Shown: piece by piece, positions 11,296-21,930 of the stretch | Numbering within the stretch: the first letter of the stretch is position 1 | Layout of the letters: each line of letters begins with the position of its first letter | Position numbers and translations under genes: made by a program | Source of the DNA: Axinella damicornis | Taxonomy: Eukaryota > Porifera > Demospongiae > Axinellida > Axinellidae | NCBI GenBank assembly: GCA_963931865.1 | Contig: OZ007506.1 | Location: 13,748,972 to 13,812,971, forward strand | Direction of reading: 5' to 3' | Length of the DNA stretch: 64,000 nucleotides | Notes under the pieces: model-generated | Databases searched by the model: none | Told to the model about the DNA's origin: nothing | Seen by the model: the letters and a program-made list of their open reading frames with translations, nothing else

Positions 11296-12722
11296 TTCCC
11301 AAGCCGTTCGGTTTCAGGCAACGCACGATATTGCGAGCTGAGGAGGCCAAGCCATGCGCCAGGAGTTGCAACGTAGCGGCAGCAAGTTAGTAAGGAGGAA
11401 AATAAAGTGATGAAGAAGCAAAAGGGGGGGGGGGCACCGGCCCCGGTGCCCCCCGGTGCCCCCCCCCCCCCCCCCCCCCCCCCCGGCTAGATCCGCCACT
11501 GCTTTCAAATTATGCATCCCGAATATAGTACAGACTGCATGTACCAGCGACTTACTTAGTCTCGGTACCAGACTCTCACTCATGCACGGCCTCTCATCAG
11601 AGACAGGATGTGGGCTAGTGGTGGACATGTGTTCTGGGGTAATAGCTAATCTGACCAATTTTAAACCTGGCCCAGGAAGAGAGGTCAGGGGGTGCAGGCT
11701 ACTGGAATGCACAGTTGAATAAACAAAATTACAGTGTACATGACCTTGTCACACTGCCACGCCCTCTAGTCGGTGCCAAAGCATCCCACCTTTAATAGTG
11801 GGGGGGATGATGGTGAATCCACATGCACAGTTGTGCATGCCTCAGGTATATTGATATACTGTGCAAATGTACCACAACCTATGTGGGACACCCCCTTTCA
11901 GAACGTTATACTTCATTCTAGGCTAGAGTTACTGCATGATTCATTTTCTCATGAATTTCGTACTTTACACAGATGGCTTGTTGACTGGCAACCTAGCTAC
12001 TACCTGGAGTACAACGTAAATCAGCAAGCAACATTTTGGCCAGTGTGGGTAGCTGAAGAAAGAAGATGCATACAGGACTGTTTGCAAACACTAATATGAT
12101 TTTGAGCCCATCGTGTGTACATGAGCATGGTGTAGCTATATGGATGCAGTACAACTTGAAATACAAACTGAATACTGGTAGACTAATGAATGACTACCAA
12201 GACAAGCCAGTTGAGGTGTTCCAAGTTTAGTTTGGGGTCCAGGCCATGTTCATGGGGACTCAGCAAATACCAGCTCCTTCTGTCTCTGCTATCAAACACT
12301 CCAAACTCCTTGCTTGCACAGGGCTGAGCTGCATGTTCGAATTGCACATTAAGGGTGTGGTTTGGGTTGGGTTACGATTTTGCGCATGCGTAGTTGATGG
12401 ATCTGCCAGAGACTGAAAGAAAAAATATTCGCGTGGGCCGGCCGATAACCGGCTATGATGTCATTGTAAAAGGCCAATCCGCGAAAAATTTGTCCCTCGA
12501 AAATTTGGCGCTTCATTTGTGTACTTTTGTTACAGTTTTGACATTCTTTAGCTAGCTAGCTAGCTAATTGGTTCACTAAGTAATCATGAATAATGACAGC
12601 CCGCCTGCATCCTCAGAGGTGCGATGGGAAACAATGAATCAAATTTGAATGGCCTTATAGCAGAGTGCCCCACCCAAGCTACGCCAGTGCCCGAATCACG
12701 CCCTATAGGGAGATAGTACCAG

Positions 12723-12729
12723 TATAAAA
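12723..12729 (+). promoter_or_regulatory. TATA box of the cysteine-rich membrane protein gene
   Basis: TATAAAA lies 39 bp before the ATG at 12762. Since initiation usually falls 25-30 bp after a TATA box, the in-frame ATG at 12738 would be upstream of the transcript start, which favours 12762. This is inference from spacing. Confidence 0.55.
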
Positions 12730-12761
12730 CGAGGCAGTTGGTCCTGCAGGTTTACTGGAAA

Positions 12762-13943
12762 ATGGATACCTTTACATCGTCAATGATCAGTTTTTACCAC
12801 AAGTCGGAAGCGATCCCTGCAGCATTGGCACCTGTAGTGTTCGTATTCATAGGCTTTCTTGTACATGTCATCGTCATTGGCTGTGTATCATGTCGAAAAT
12901 GGGATCGTTGCCGTAAAGACGAGCAGCCTTGCTGCCATTGCTGTTGCAGCTACTGTCATTGCCAAGTGGAAGACGACGGCAAGATTGGATATAAGAAAGA
13001 CTTTTGCAAGTGTTTCTTGTGGACGTGGCAGTCCTATGCCACTATTGTATTTCCACACAGTGTCGTCCAGCGAGTGAAATACGGGAATGACGAGAACGGC
13101 TCTTCAAAGAAAGACGTTGATGACGAGAACGGCTCTTCAACAGATTCCAGGGAAGAAGTTGATGACAAGAACGGCTCTTCTAGGGAAGAAGTTGTGCTCT
13201 TTGCAGGGATTGAGCCCGATCATCCTGAAGAAAGGCGGTGCTTCGGTTGTTGCGTTATCGGGAATGTTAGCTGCTGCAAGGGGCGTTGTACTATCTCCGA
13301 TGATCGCTGTGGTTGTACTCCCAGTTGTTGTGCTATCTCATACTTGATGGGTATGATCTTCTGGACGATCTGGTTCGCTTTTGTGGTATTTTGGGACAGT
13401 TTTTTGTACTCGAAACTAACGCGTTGCGCTGATATAAACACACAAGATGAAACCATTACCTGCTTCTACATTAACAACAATACACAAGCAAGCTGCCTGG
13501 ACATATCAGCGCGAGGGCAAAGTGCTGATGTGATATGCTATGCATTAACAGCGCGTGTTTTTATGGCAGTTGGCATTGCCGCCGGTGTCGGCCGTGTGGT
13601 CATTTTTGCCACACAGATAGCCTTTAATATATTCCTTCGCATTGCTCAAAAGTGCTCTTCTGATGATGGAATGACAGCTTGTAAGACCACAGGGTTAAGC
13701 TGTATACATATCCTTGTTGTTTCTCCATTAATTATTCTCCCGGTCTTGTATTTAGTTCTAGCTGCTGTACTTGGTCGTACTAGTGGGGCCAATTACGTTT
13801 ACGCAAACCAACCGCTACGTTGGTTACAATTCTTCCTGTTTCTCATCACGATGTGCTCTGCGATGTCGGTTCCATGGTGTGCATTTGTTGGTAGGAAGTC
13901 CCGATATCATCGATACACAGATGTGGTAGCACATGTCGTGTGA
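12762..13943 (+). CDS. Cysteine-rich multi-pass membrane protein, unknown family
   Basis: An uninterrupted 393-residue frame. Hydrophobic stretches suggest about five membrane spans: one near residues 20-45 (ALAPVVFVFIGFLVHVIVIG), one near 195-215 (MGMIFWTIWFAFVVF), one near 265-290, one near 315-340 and one near 355-380. Between the first two is a long cysteine-rich loop (CCHCCCSYCHC, CFGCCVIG, CGCTPSCC) with three acidic repeats built on D(E/K)NGSS. The loop could bind metal or form disulphides. The gene is single-exon, with a TATA box before it and an AATAAA signal about 310 bp after the stop. I do not recognise the family. The start was chosen from the TATA spacing; 12738 would add eight residues. 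Confidence 0.75.
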   Translation: MDTFTSSMISFYHKSEAIPAALAPVVFVFIGFLVHVIVIGCVSCRKWDRCRKDEQPCCHCCCSYCHCQVEDDGKIGYKKDFCKCFLWTWQSYATIVFPHSVVQRVKYGNDENGSSKKDVDDENGSSTDSREEVDDKNGSSREEVVLFAGIEPDHPEERRCFGCCVIGNVSCCKGRCTISDDRCGCTPSCCAISYLMGMIFWTIWFAFVVFWDSFLYSKLTRCADINTQDETITCFYINNNTQASCLDISARGQSADVICYALTARVFMAVGIAAGVGRVVIFATQIAFNIFLRIAQKCSSDDGMTACKTTGLSCIHILVVSPLIILPVLYLVLAAVLGRTSGANYVYANQPLRWLQFFLFLITMCSAMSVPWCAFVGRKSRYHRYTDVVAHVV

Positions 13944-14992
13944 ACCAAGACCAGTAGCAGTGGCTTTTGTTTTATTATTTGACAACTAAATTTGCAAAGT
14001 GAATTACGTTCTGCATGATTAACCTCACTGATTGTATCATATATACCCATGCATTTTTCATCCACACCACATACGGCAACTCATATGTCTACTGAGCACT
14101 TTGATGGTGTCAATATATAGTGATTGACAAAGTAGTGTAATCTTGATTGTGTCAGTGGATCAATTGTGCCACTGTTTGAGGTAGACATGCATTCTTAGCT
14201 ATTGAGTGCATATCATTTTTCTTTACGAAGTTCGTACATAAGGTACAGGAAATAAACCAAATAGCTCTAATTGTGCCATATGCTACTTTTTACCGTGACT
14301 CATTTGTGCCTAGGTTTTGAACACCCTCCCTTCTTACATTGTTCAATCCACAAACTTGCAGTCATTTAGAAGACATCTATGTCAGTTTTTGTATCACTTC
14401 ACACCCACATAGTATACGAAAACAAAATTGTTAGCGAAGTAGTTGTTAGGACAGTAAACTGTTGCATGACCATCCTACCATTGCTAATTCAAAGTGGTTA
14501 TTGGTGCTGAAGTTCACTCAAGTATGATGCAAGTATCAGCTCCCACAATGTTGTGGTACTATGCTTGGGTCTCTGATCTCTGGACTGAGCAACTGCACTG
14601 TGAACATATCGCCACAGAACTTTATAGTGTATGTTAACCCACCTTCTGCAGCTCATGCATCAGTTGATGGTCTTTTCGATGGCATAATTTGAACTGGAGG
14701 ACTTGATGTAGTTTTAGTGTATAATATTATGCTCTTGTTGCTTTGTAGAATGTTATCCATTCTTCTACATGTAGTTACTCTCTTTTGAGAACGTTATCCA
14801 GCTATGCTCTTTCGTGATGTTATCCAGTTTTGTTGCTGTAGTAACCTGCATATTGTTTCCTGTCTGGTATGAGTTTTGCCCTAATCAACTTCAAACCACA
14901 TCCTGGGGAATATGAGTATTGCCCTGCTGAGCTAGCGGGCTCTGTTGCGGTACAGCTGTTATTCTAGTGTCGGCTCCTTTGATAGTATGGCT
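13944..14992. other. 3' flank and intergenic sequence
   Basis: An AATAAA polyadenylation signal at 14251-14256 probably ends the upstream transcript. Beyond it I see AT-rich sequence with some repeated gttatccag motifs around 14750-14830 but no gene. Confidence 0.5.
14251..14256 (+). terminator. AATAAA polyadenylation signal
   Basis: The first good AATAAA after the stop codon at 13943, giving a 3' UTR of about 0.3 kb. Position only; cleavage site unverified. Confidence 0.45.
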
Positions 14993-15134
14993 TCATGAGC
15001 TACAAACAGGCTTTTGTACTAGAGCAACGCTAGACGAACCACCAGTGTTCTCTTTGTCCATCTCATCAGCAAACGACTTTTTGCCTTGCACAAGGATACC
15101 CGATACAGCCTTTTTCAGCGCCAGTGACGGCCGC

Positions 15135-15515
15135 TCATAAAGTTGCAGTGCGTTGGACCGATGGCCAGTTACATCTACGGACCTCAACGACGAACCGCGA
15201 CAGCCAGTAGTTGAGCGATGTCGCTGTAGGGCACTGCAACAAGTTAGAAGGGCACAGTTCGCTATTGTCGATCTGTCTGACAGATTGACTCTGGCACTCA
15301 ATCACCGCTTCGTTCCTCTGCGCTCTCCACTCTTCAAAAACTCTACTCGACCAATTAGTAGCCTTCTTCGTGTTCTTTGGCACAAAACCCTTGTAAACGG
15401 TCTCCATTTCAACACTGGACGACGGCGGCTCCTTGAAATTTTCGTCAGAATAGCTCTCGCAACATCCCCACTCGCTGCACCAAGGATCTCCCAAACAGGA
15501 GGGTTTTGAACACAT
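15135..15515 (-). pseudogene. Fragment of a ZMYM/QRICH1-like protein
   Basis: The minus-strand frame starts at a true ATG (15515) and contains FVPKNTKKATNWSSRVFEEW near residue 49 and LNYWLSRFVVEVRR further on. This pairing is characteristic of the conserved region before the Crypton-derived recombinase-like domain in ZMYM2/ZMYM4/QRICH1-type proteins. The conserved continuation is absent: the frame ends about 12 residues after EVRR. No downstream exon is visible, and a further minus frame (14993-15301) does not match. It is an exon fragment or a decayed copy; a living gene with distant exons is possible. Confidence 0.5.
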
Positions 15516-15703
15516 GCTTCTCGATCTCAGCTAGCTAGCTAACTCTCCCGCCGCGCCCGAGGTCTATCAATCACTGTCTCAGATTCAAAACTGCGGGCGG
15601 TTGTTACTATGCCAACTCTATGACGCAAAACAGTTCTCCACGTTGATTTGCTGCCTTGTCCAATTAGGCCAACAGTAGTATGGCTTCATGAGCTACAAAT
15701 TGG

Positions 15704-15839
15704 TTAAACCATGGCTTCTGAGGGCGTTACCGGATATACCCTCGGTGGTCAATTATACCGCCCTCGGGCCTGCGGCCCTCGGGCGGTATAATTGACCACC
15801 TCGGGTATATCCTGTAACGCCTCAGAAGCCATGGTTTAA
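15704..15839. mobile_element. 136-bp foldback element bounded by TTAA
   Basis: Long inverted arms run from TTAAACCATGGCTTCTGAGG to its complement, meeting at a GC-rich loop (gggcctgcggccc). TTAA is present at both tips, as piggyBac-type elements leave. A similar element is at 21405-21538. The transposon class is inferred from TTAA alone. Confidence 0.75.
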
Positions 15840-16310
15840 CCTATACATAACTAGATACCCTTTTAGTATGGGGTTTTGACTTCTAGTTAATCAACTAACT
15901 AAACACTGAAAATCGAAAACTAAACTACACTGACTATAATGTTTGGTTCACTCAAACAACTAAAAACTAAAATGAAATCAGTGAATTTCACTCATTTCTT
16001 CAAGTCAAACTAAAACCCTTTTAGTTAGGCCTTTTTCCACAAAACTATAACTAAAAGTTTCTGAAGGAGCACAACTATAACTAAATCATTCCGCATAATC
16101 CAAAAACTAAACTAATACTCGGATAGCCATACTTAAACTACACCAGTATAGACGTCTAAGCAGCAACTCCTTGTGCTGTCTAGGTAACAGGTGTATTGTT
16201 ATAATTCGAAAAAAGACTTACATCGATGAATATAAATTACATGACATTGTAGCTATGTACGTAGTTGTATACAACCATGTGAAATGTGCATGATGTTAGC
16301 TAATTTTGAA
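15840..16310. other. AT-rich intergenic with (A/C)TAAA-rich tract
   Basis: About 15880-16145 is rich in aactaaa and cttttagt motifs on opposite halves, giving weak inverted symmetry. This suggests an old foldback element. No gene is seen. Confidence 0.4.
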
Positions 16311-17625
16311 ATACTGAAGTCAACAAGTCCCACAAATGGTCATTCTTGCCAAAATTGATCTTCACAAACTCTGCCACACTAGTGTTTCGAAGTTATCAAG
16401 CTCAGATTGTACCGCTGTACAAACTAGTGGTATTAATGTTTTAAAGAAGGCTAGCTATCCTTTGCTCTGACCTTTCTCTGAGAAACTGGAATAACTGCAT
16501 TTCGATCTGCTGCCACTGGTCAGGGTCAATTTCTGACGAGTAGAAGAGCCAAAAGACACACGAGCATTGTATACAGAATTGGACAGTTTGATACATCAAC
16601 TGAAGGCAAGCAACCATCAGCTTCGTGGATAGACTCTAAGAGGTGCATTTCCATTTCAAGAATCTTCTTTCGAGGTTTGTTCCACAGAAAACTAGCACAA
16701 TTGCACACTGCCAAAGGCAGTGCATAGAGGCGAAATTTTTTCGCCTTCATTTTTTGGTTATCAGGATCAGTTGTTGTGACATCTGCGAACACGATCCTGA
16801 CCGTATATCTTTTATGAATGTTTTTGTGAAATATTGAAATTTGAACTGCTATAAGTTAGTGCTAGATTTCGTGGGATAGTACCGTCCAGTCTGTTGTTTT
16901 GGGGGGGCTCAGTCCCCCTGCTTTTGAAAGTGGGGGGGGCTCAAGCCCCCCTTGCCCCCCCTATATCTCCGCCCCTGTTATTCAGCCCAATTCGCCCAAG
17001 ATCAAGAAATACACACAGATTTTCTTTATGCCTTTGAATGTCCTGCAACTTTCTCTCAACATCGTTCTTACTTGATCCTTCTTGGAAACCTGCTGCAGCA
17101 CCCATCCATGCCACAGAAATATTTGCTGTACTTTCGAGTGTTAAGTGCAGTATTTGAGGAAAATCTTCACCTTCTAACATACAAGCAGCGAGAGTAGTAC
17201 AGGCTCTGAAAAGCATTAGTGCATCAGAAGTGAAAATTGCTTGATGCACCACCCATCCATGCCACAGAAATATTTGCTTGTTTTTGAGGATGCGTATTCT
17301 AATGGTGAACATTTGACTGGGACCTCTAAAACCAGGAGGTATATAGAGATTCCAGAAGATTGCTATAGCTATACAAATTCGGTGAGACTTATTACAAGAT
17401 CATGTTTTCCAACCTCTTTCAGGCAAGCAAAGAGATAGTTGTACTTCCCAGGAGACAGCCTCCCATGTTGCTCCAGGCCTCCTCATGAGATCTATTCCAC
17501 TGGAGATTTGTCTCACATCAGACCGTGGGATAAAGTCCTCAGAGAGGAAGAGGATCTCACTCACATCTTCTCTGTTCAGCAATGGAGACAGCTTGAGGAT
17601 CTTACAGCGGTTTGCTGAGTGCCAT
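16311..17625 (-). pseudogene. DED-family gene copy 1, broken
   Basis: The minus strand aligns along its length with the intact copy at 32364-33749, but is disrupted. After the ATG at 17625 a 10-bp loss causes an early stop (M-A-L-S-K-P-L-stop). The DED region is frameshifted after SSGIDLMR. About the middle third is missing around 16800-16980, where a G/C-rich 'ggggcggag' insertion sits. Only fragments such as ILEMEMHLLESIHEADGCLP and SVAWMGAAAGFQEGS remain readable. It is a tandem duplicate of copy 2, sharing its upstream DNA. Confidence 0.85.
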
Positions 17626-18130
17626 TGTTGCAATGAGCTACCTTACCTTAGCTAACTGCATGCAGCAGTACTGGAAGATGCATGTGACTGACTATGAGCA
17701 ACTAAACTTGTAGAGTAGAGAAGACAACTTGCACATGCAACAACTAACAACTGCAGCTGACTACTAGCTTTAAATACTCAATATTACGCAACATATCCTA
17801 ACCATGCAGAAGTATGTGTAAATTAGGTATCCTGTTAGAACTGTAAAGGTAAATAGAATGTCTGATGGCAACATAGACAGTACACTGGGGGAAAGTGAAT
17901 GGGTTCGCTCAAAGGGTGAAAACAGCATGGCCGTGTCTGGGCTGGGCTATCGAAAGCCATCGGTTGGAGCTGGTGGGCCATTTCTCTTGTTATGACCGTA
18001 AGTGAAAACAGTGTTCTCACCTTGTAGGGCCTCTAATTCCAGTGTTCAAGGCCGATTGTTTTATCTGGAGCGGGATAGAATTGCTCAAGCAACTTGATCA
18101 AATACTCAATGAGTGGCATGCGGCTAGATT
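17626..18130 (-). repeat. Upstream block duplicated between DED copies 1 and 2
   Basis: Sequence upstream of copy 1 matches 20990-21930 upstream of copy 2 with indels, so the duplication included flanking DNA. Both contain, on the minus strand, a possible exon end (gccctacaag followed by GTGAGAAC), perhaps a noncoding first exon. Short frames with the shared peptide MAHQLQP lie in the same block, but indels change their ends, so I do not call them genes. Confidence 0.65.
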
Positions 18131-19440
18131 CACAATTTAATGCTGATTGCAGTCCTGTGTGCATTTTGGGACGTTAAAACCCAAACTACAAGCTGAAAGA
18201 CTGAGTCTGGCTGGTAAACAGTTAGTTTCTCTATGAATTCCTGCATGGATGGTGTGTACAAGAACCCACCGTGTGTGTGCTTAGTATGTACAACAGCTAG
18301 CAATAGCATTTCATTTGTTGAAGCATAGAGGTACGTACATATATAATCATAATGTGGCAATAATACTTTCTTGCCGATCTCTAATTTTGTGACGACTAGA
18401 AAGGGAACTCCCTTGGAGACTAGCAAACATGCCACAGAGGGGAGAAAATCACAAAGTGAAAACCTACTATAGGTATACTACTGAGGGGGTACTACACCCA
18501 AACTGTTGCATGAGCTCTCTACACATTTGTGGTTTGGGAATTTTTTTTGTAGGTAGCTAAGTGATCTTTAGGGGAGCTCCTAGTAAACTCATCATGAAAC
18601 CACAGCACATTTAGAGTACATCGCCTCCCCCCCAAAATGTTGTATTCCAGTTTCCAAGGTAGGCATGCATACATAGAGCTGATGCTTGCAATTCCATAAG
18701 TAACTATCGCAGCCGTAGATACATGACTGTAATATTTCAGGGCAGGAAAAACAATTCGTTTTTGCCAACGTATACCCGTCTATTGTGTGAAGAAGGGTAC
18801 ATGAGTCATACATTAGCTAAGGTTAGGTGTCATGGCGCCACCTCCTAATCATGCATGCATAGTTGTCCCTGCCTTGGTTCTCCATAGCTATGCATTATAG
18901 GCAAGCTAGTATGTGACCCATGCATGGGTTATAATGTGCTCCGTGCCACGTGCGTGCGTGCCGCTGCAGCTGGCGTTATGCATAATTCATTCGCAGTGGA
19001 AAATGAGAATGCTATATATGGAGTCAATGGACAGTCAACAAGCGTCTCCTACTACCTGCGGTGAGTACCTAAGTTGTTTATCATAATAATTAGAAGTGCA
19101 AGGATACAATAAATTGCATCTCTCTGCTAACATGCATGTAGCCCGAGAGACAAAATCTCCCATCATGTATCAGAACACATTAATATCATGCAAAAGGACA
19201 GTCACAATAGTTCCATGGCATTTCTTGGCCGGACACATCAATCACCAGCAACAATCTCAATCTTCTCTGGAAGACTATATTTCTTTTCTGTCATGCAATA
19301 CAAAAGAGATTTTTGTCTGTCCAGTAAACTGTAGTCTTGCAGAAGTTGGTGAAGAACCTGTATAGTACCATTATCATGATCACATCAATGAATATGAACG
19401 CATAGTTGTACAACCCGTGTGTGTGTGTGTGTGTGAAATG
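18131..19440. other. Intergenic, no gene seen
   Basis: AT-rich sequence between DED copies 1 and 2 with tagctag motifs. A (GT)n tract lies at about 19419-19436. A short match (tagcatttcatttgttg) is shared with about 10910. No supported coding region. Confidence 0.5.
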
Positions 19441-19446
19441 GCATAA

Positions 19447-20989
19447 AGTTACAGAAATCAACAAGTGCCACAAATGGTCATTCTTGCCAAAATTGATCTT
19501 CACAAACTCTGCCAGACTGGTGTTTCGAAAGTTGTCAAGCTCAGATTGTACCGCTGTACAAACTAGTGGTATTAACGTTCTGAGGAAGGCTATCCTTTGC
19601 TCTGACCTTTCTCTGAGAAACTGGAATAACTGCACTTCGATCTGCTGCCACTGGTCAGGGTCGATTTCTGATGAGTAGAAAAGAGCCAAAAGACACGTGA
19701 GCATCGTATACAGAATTGGACAGTTTGAAACATCAACTGAAGGCAAGCAACCATCAGCTTCGTGGATAGGCTCTAAGAGGTGCATTTCCATTTCAAGAAT
19801 CTTCTTTTCGAGTTTTGTTCCACGGAAAACTATCTGAAGTGTACGATGGCAACAAAAGTAGTTCATCTTTATCTTCATTCAAACAGTCACTGCTATAGTA
19901 TATTTTTGTAATTTTGTAACGGTTGCATGCCTGTATTAGCTTACTGCTACTCATGTAACCCCTGTTGCTGGCACTGCTGCAATGAAATTATTATAAAGAA
20001 AAAAAAAACAACAAAAAAAACAAGTGATAACGTTCCTGAGCTGAGAGAGGATGGACTTCAGTAACAGTTCACAACTGCTGTGCTCAAGAAAAGAGCAAAC
20101 AATCATTTTTGTCAATACTAGTAGTGACTGAGTTACCATCTCCATACCACAACTTTCAGGAGTGATTGACCTAATGCCGGATAGGGTCATCAAGAGCTTG
20201 TCCATACTTTCACTGTCAGTTGAATGTCCGAGCAGCTCTGATAGAAAATCTACTAGAGCAGCAGATGCCATTGACATTGTGTGATCTAGATGCTGAGGCT
20301 GCTTGCTACATGAAGTAATTCTATTCAGCCCATTTCGCCCAAGAAACACACGCAGATGTATTTTATGCCTTTGAATGTCGTGTAACTTTCTCTCAACATC
20401 ATTCGTAATGGAACTTTCTTGGAAACCTGCTGCAGCACCCATCCATGCCACAGAAATATTTGCTGTACTTTCCAGTATTAAGTGCTGTATTTGAGGAAAA
20501 TCTTCACCTTCTGACTTACAAGCATCGAGAGTAGCACAGCTAACTATGCTCTGAAAAGCATTATTGCACCATTCCTCCCAAAAGTGAACATTGCTTGATG
20601 CAATTTCGACACCTTGCATGCTCTCCACGTATCTTCTCTGCTTGCTTTTGAGGATGCGTATTCTAATGGTGAACATTTGACTGGGACCTCTAAAACCAGG
20701 AGGTAGAGATTCCAGAAGATTGCTATATACAAATTCGGTGAGACTTATTACAAGATCGTGTCTTCCAACCTCTTTCAGGCAAGCAAGGAGATAGTTGTAC
20801 TTCCCAGGAGACAGCCTCCCATGTTGCTCCAGGCTCCTCATGAGATCTATTCCACTGGAGATTTGTCTCACTTCAGACCATGGGATAAAGTCCTCAGAGA
20901 GGAAGAGGATCTCATTCACATCTTCTCTGCTCAGCAACTGAGACAGCTTGAGGATTACAGCGGTGTGGAGAGGGTTTGCTGAATGCCAT
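19447..20989 (-). pseudogene. DED-family gene copy 2, broken by a frameshift and an insertion
   Basis: Nearly the whole length of the intact copy at 32364-33749 is present. The ATG at 20989 opens MAFSKPSPHRC but a 2-bp loss right after it shifts the frame to an early stop. The long open frame that follows has only a non-ATG start. A 165-bp A-tailed insertion (19856-20020) then interrupts the codons after NVITC. Past it the frame resumes through FRGTKLEKKILEMEMHLLEP to LISV. The tail runs into a (CA)n tract instead of the stop seen in the intact copy. The DED, with RHDLVISL, is otherwise well kept, so the damage looks recent. Confidence 0.82.
19856..20020 (+). mobile_element. 165-bp A-tailed insertion (SINE-like) in DED copy 2
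   Basis: Absent from the equivalent position of the intact copy (gatggcagcaagtgataacg near 32774). On the plus strand it ends in an A-rich tail of about 30 bases (ttataaagaaaaaaaaaaca...). A 3-4-bp duplication (acaa/caa) may flank it, but the A-rich tail makes this ambiguous. No GT...AG boundaries fit an intron on either strand. Retroposition is the simplest reading. Confidence 0.65.
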
Positions 20990-21205
20990 TGTTGCAATGA
21001 GCTACCTTACCTTAGCTGCAGCAGTACAGGAAGATGTGACTGACTATGAGCAACTACATGGTAGCCAACTACTAAACTTGTAGAGTAGAGAAGACAACTT
21101 ACAACAACTATTAACTGCAGCTGACTACTGTACTCAAATGAAATATTTCACAACATAGATGTATGGCTGTGTATATTAGGTACACATGCAGGTGGGGTAA
21201 ATACC

Positions 21206-21399
21206 TTGTACCATGGCAGCCATACAAATCAAAGGCACCAGGCGCCGCTTTTTTATATAGTGCAGACGTGTTCTAACTCCCAGGTGTGTTCTAACTTCCA
21301 ATTAGTTAGAACATGGCAATTTTTTATTAGGGCAGTTAGAACACACCTGCCAAAAGCACTTAGCCGGTGCCTTTGATTTGTATGGTTGCGATGGTACAA
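21206..21399. mobile_element. Foldback element, about 35-bp arms
   Basis: cttgtaccatggcagccata...aaaggcacc (21206-21241) is inverted at about 21366-21399 (ggtgcctttgatttgtatgg...tggtacaag). The loop contains two further copies of gttctaact in opposite orientations. It lies just outside a TTAA foldback at 21405. Confidence 0.75.
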
Positions 21400-21404
21400 G
21401 CCAG

Positions 21405-21538
21405 CTAAACCACCCCCTAGACGTGTTTACCGCGTAATACACTCGACAGTTCCGGGTAAACCCCTCGGGCTTCGCCTCGGGGGTTTACCCTGAACTGTCT
21501 CGTGTATTACTGGTAAACGCGTCTAGGGGGTGGTTTAA
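21405..21538. mobile_element. 134-bp foldback element of the TTAA type
   Basis: Arms begin (C/T)TAAACCACCCCCTAGACG and fold back around cgggcttcgcctcg. The right tip has TTAA and the left tip CTAA, one change from it. Same design as 15704-15839 with different arm sequence. Confidence 0.72.
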
Positions 21539-21930
21539 CTAGCTATAACTTAGCTTTTGGTTGTCTCAGTTACAACTGTAAAGGTGAATGGAATGTCTGA
21601 TGACAACCTATAGGCAGCTGTACACTGGGGGATGGGGGAAGGTGAATGGGTTCACTCAAAGGGTGAAAACAGCATGGCCGTGTCTGGGCTGGGCTATCAA
21701 AAGTCGTCGGTTGGAGCTGGTGGGCCATTTCCATTGCTACGACCATAAAGGACCTAGAAAACAGTGTTCTCACCTTGTAGGGCCTCCAAAATTCCAGTTT
21801 TCAAGGCTGATTGTTTTCTCTGGAGCTGTTTAGAATTGCTTGAGCAACTTGATCAAATACTCATTATGAGTGGAGCGGCTATAGATTCACAAATGCTGAT
21901 TGCAGTCCTGTGTGCATTTTGGAGTGCTAA

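Larger units (their letters stand above)
10728..12722. other. Intergenic region with two inverted repeats and a poly-C tract
   Basis: No gene is recognised. It holds a 17-bp-arm hairpin (10815-10868), a 36-bp perfect palindrome (11260-11295) and a G/C homopolymer block (11424-11484) next to the motif ggctagatccgccactg. It also has (TAGC)n at about 12551-12567. Open frames at 11314-11712 and 11456-11722 read through the homopolymer and are not convincing genes. The frame at 11773-12099 has no recognisable family. Confidence 0.6.

Noticed and set aside
11314..11712. Minus-strand Gly-rich frame through the poly-C tract
   Set aside because: Driven by the homopolymer; no family and no splice context.
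17835..18020. Small frames sharing MAHQLQP upstream of DED copies 1 and 2 (also 21570-21773)
   Set aside because: Similarity is explained by the segmental duplication, and indels alter both ends; the intact DED copy lacks this block.
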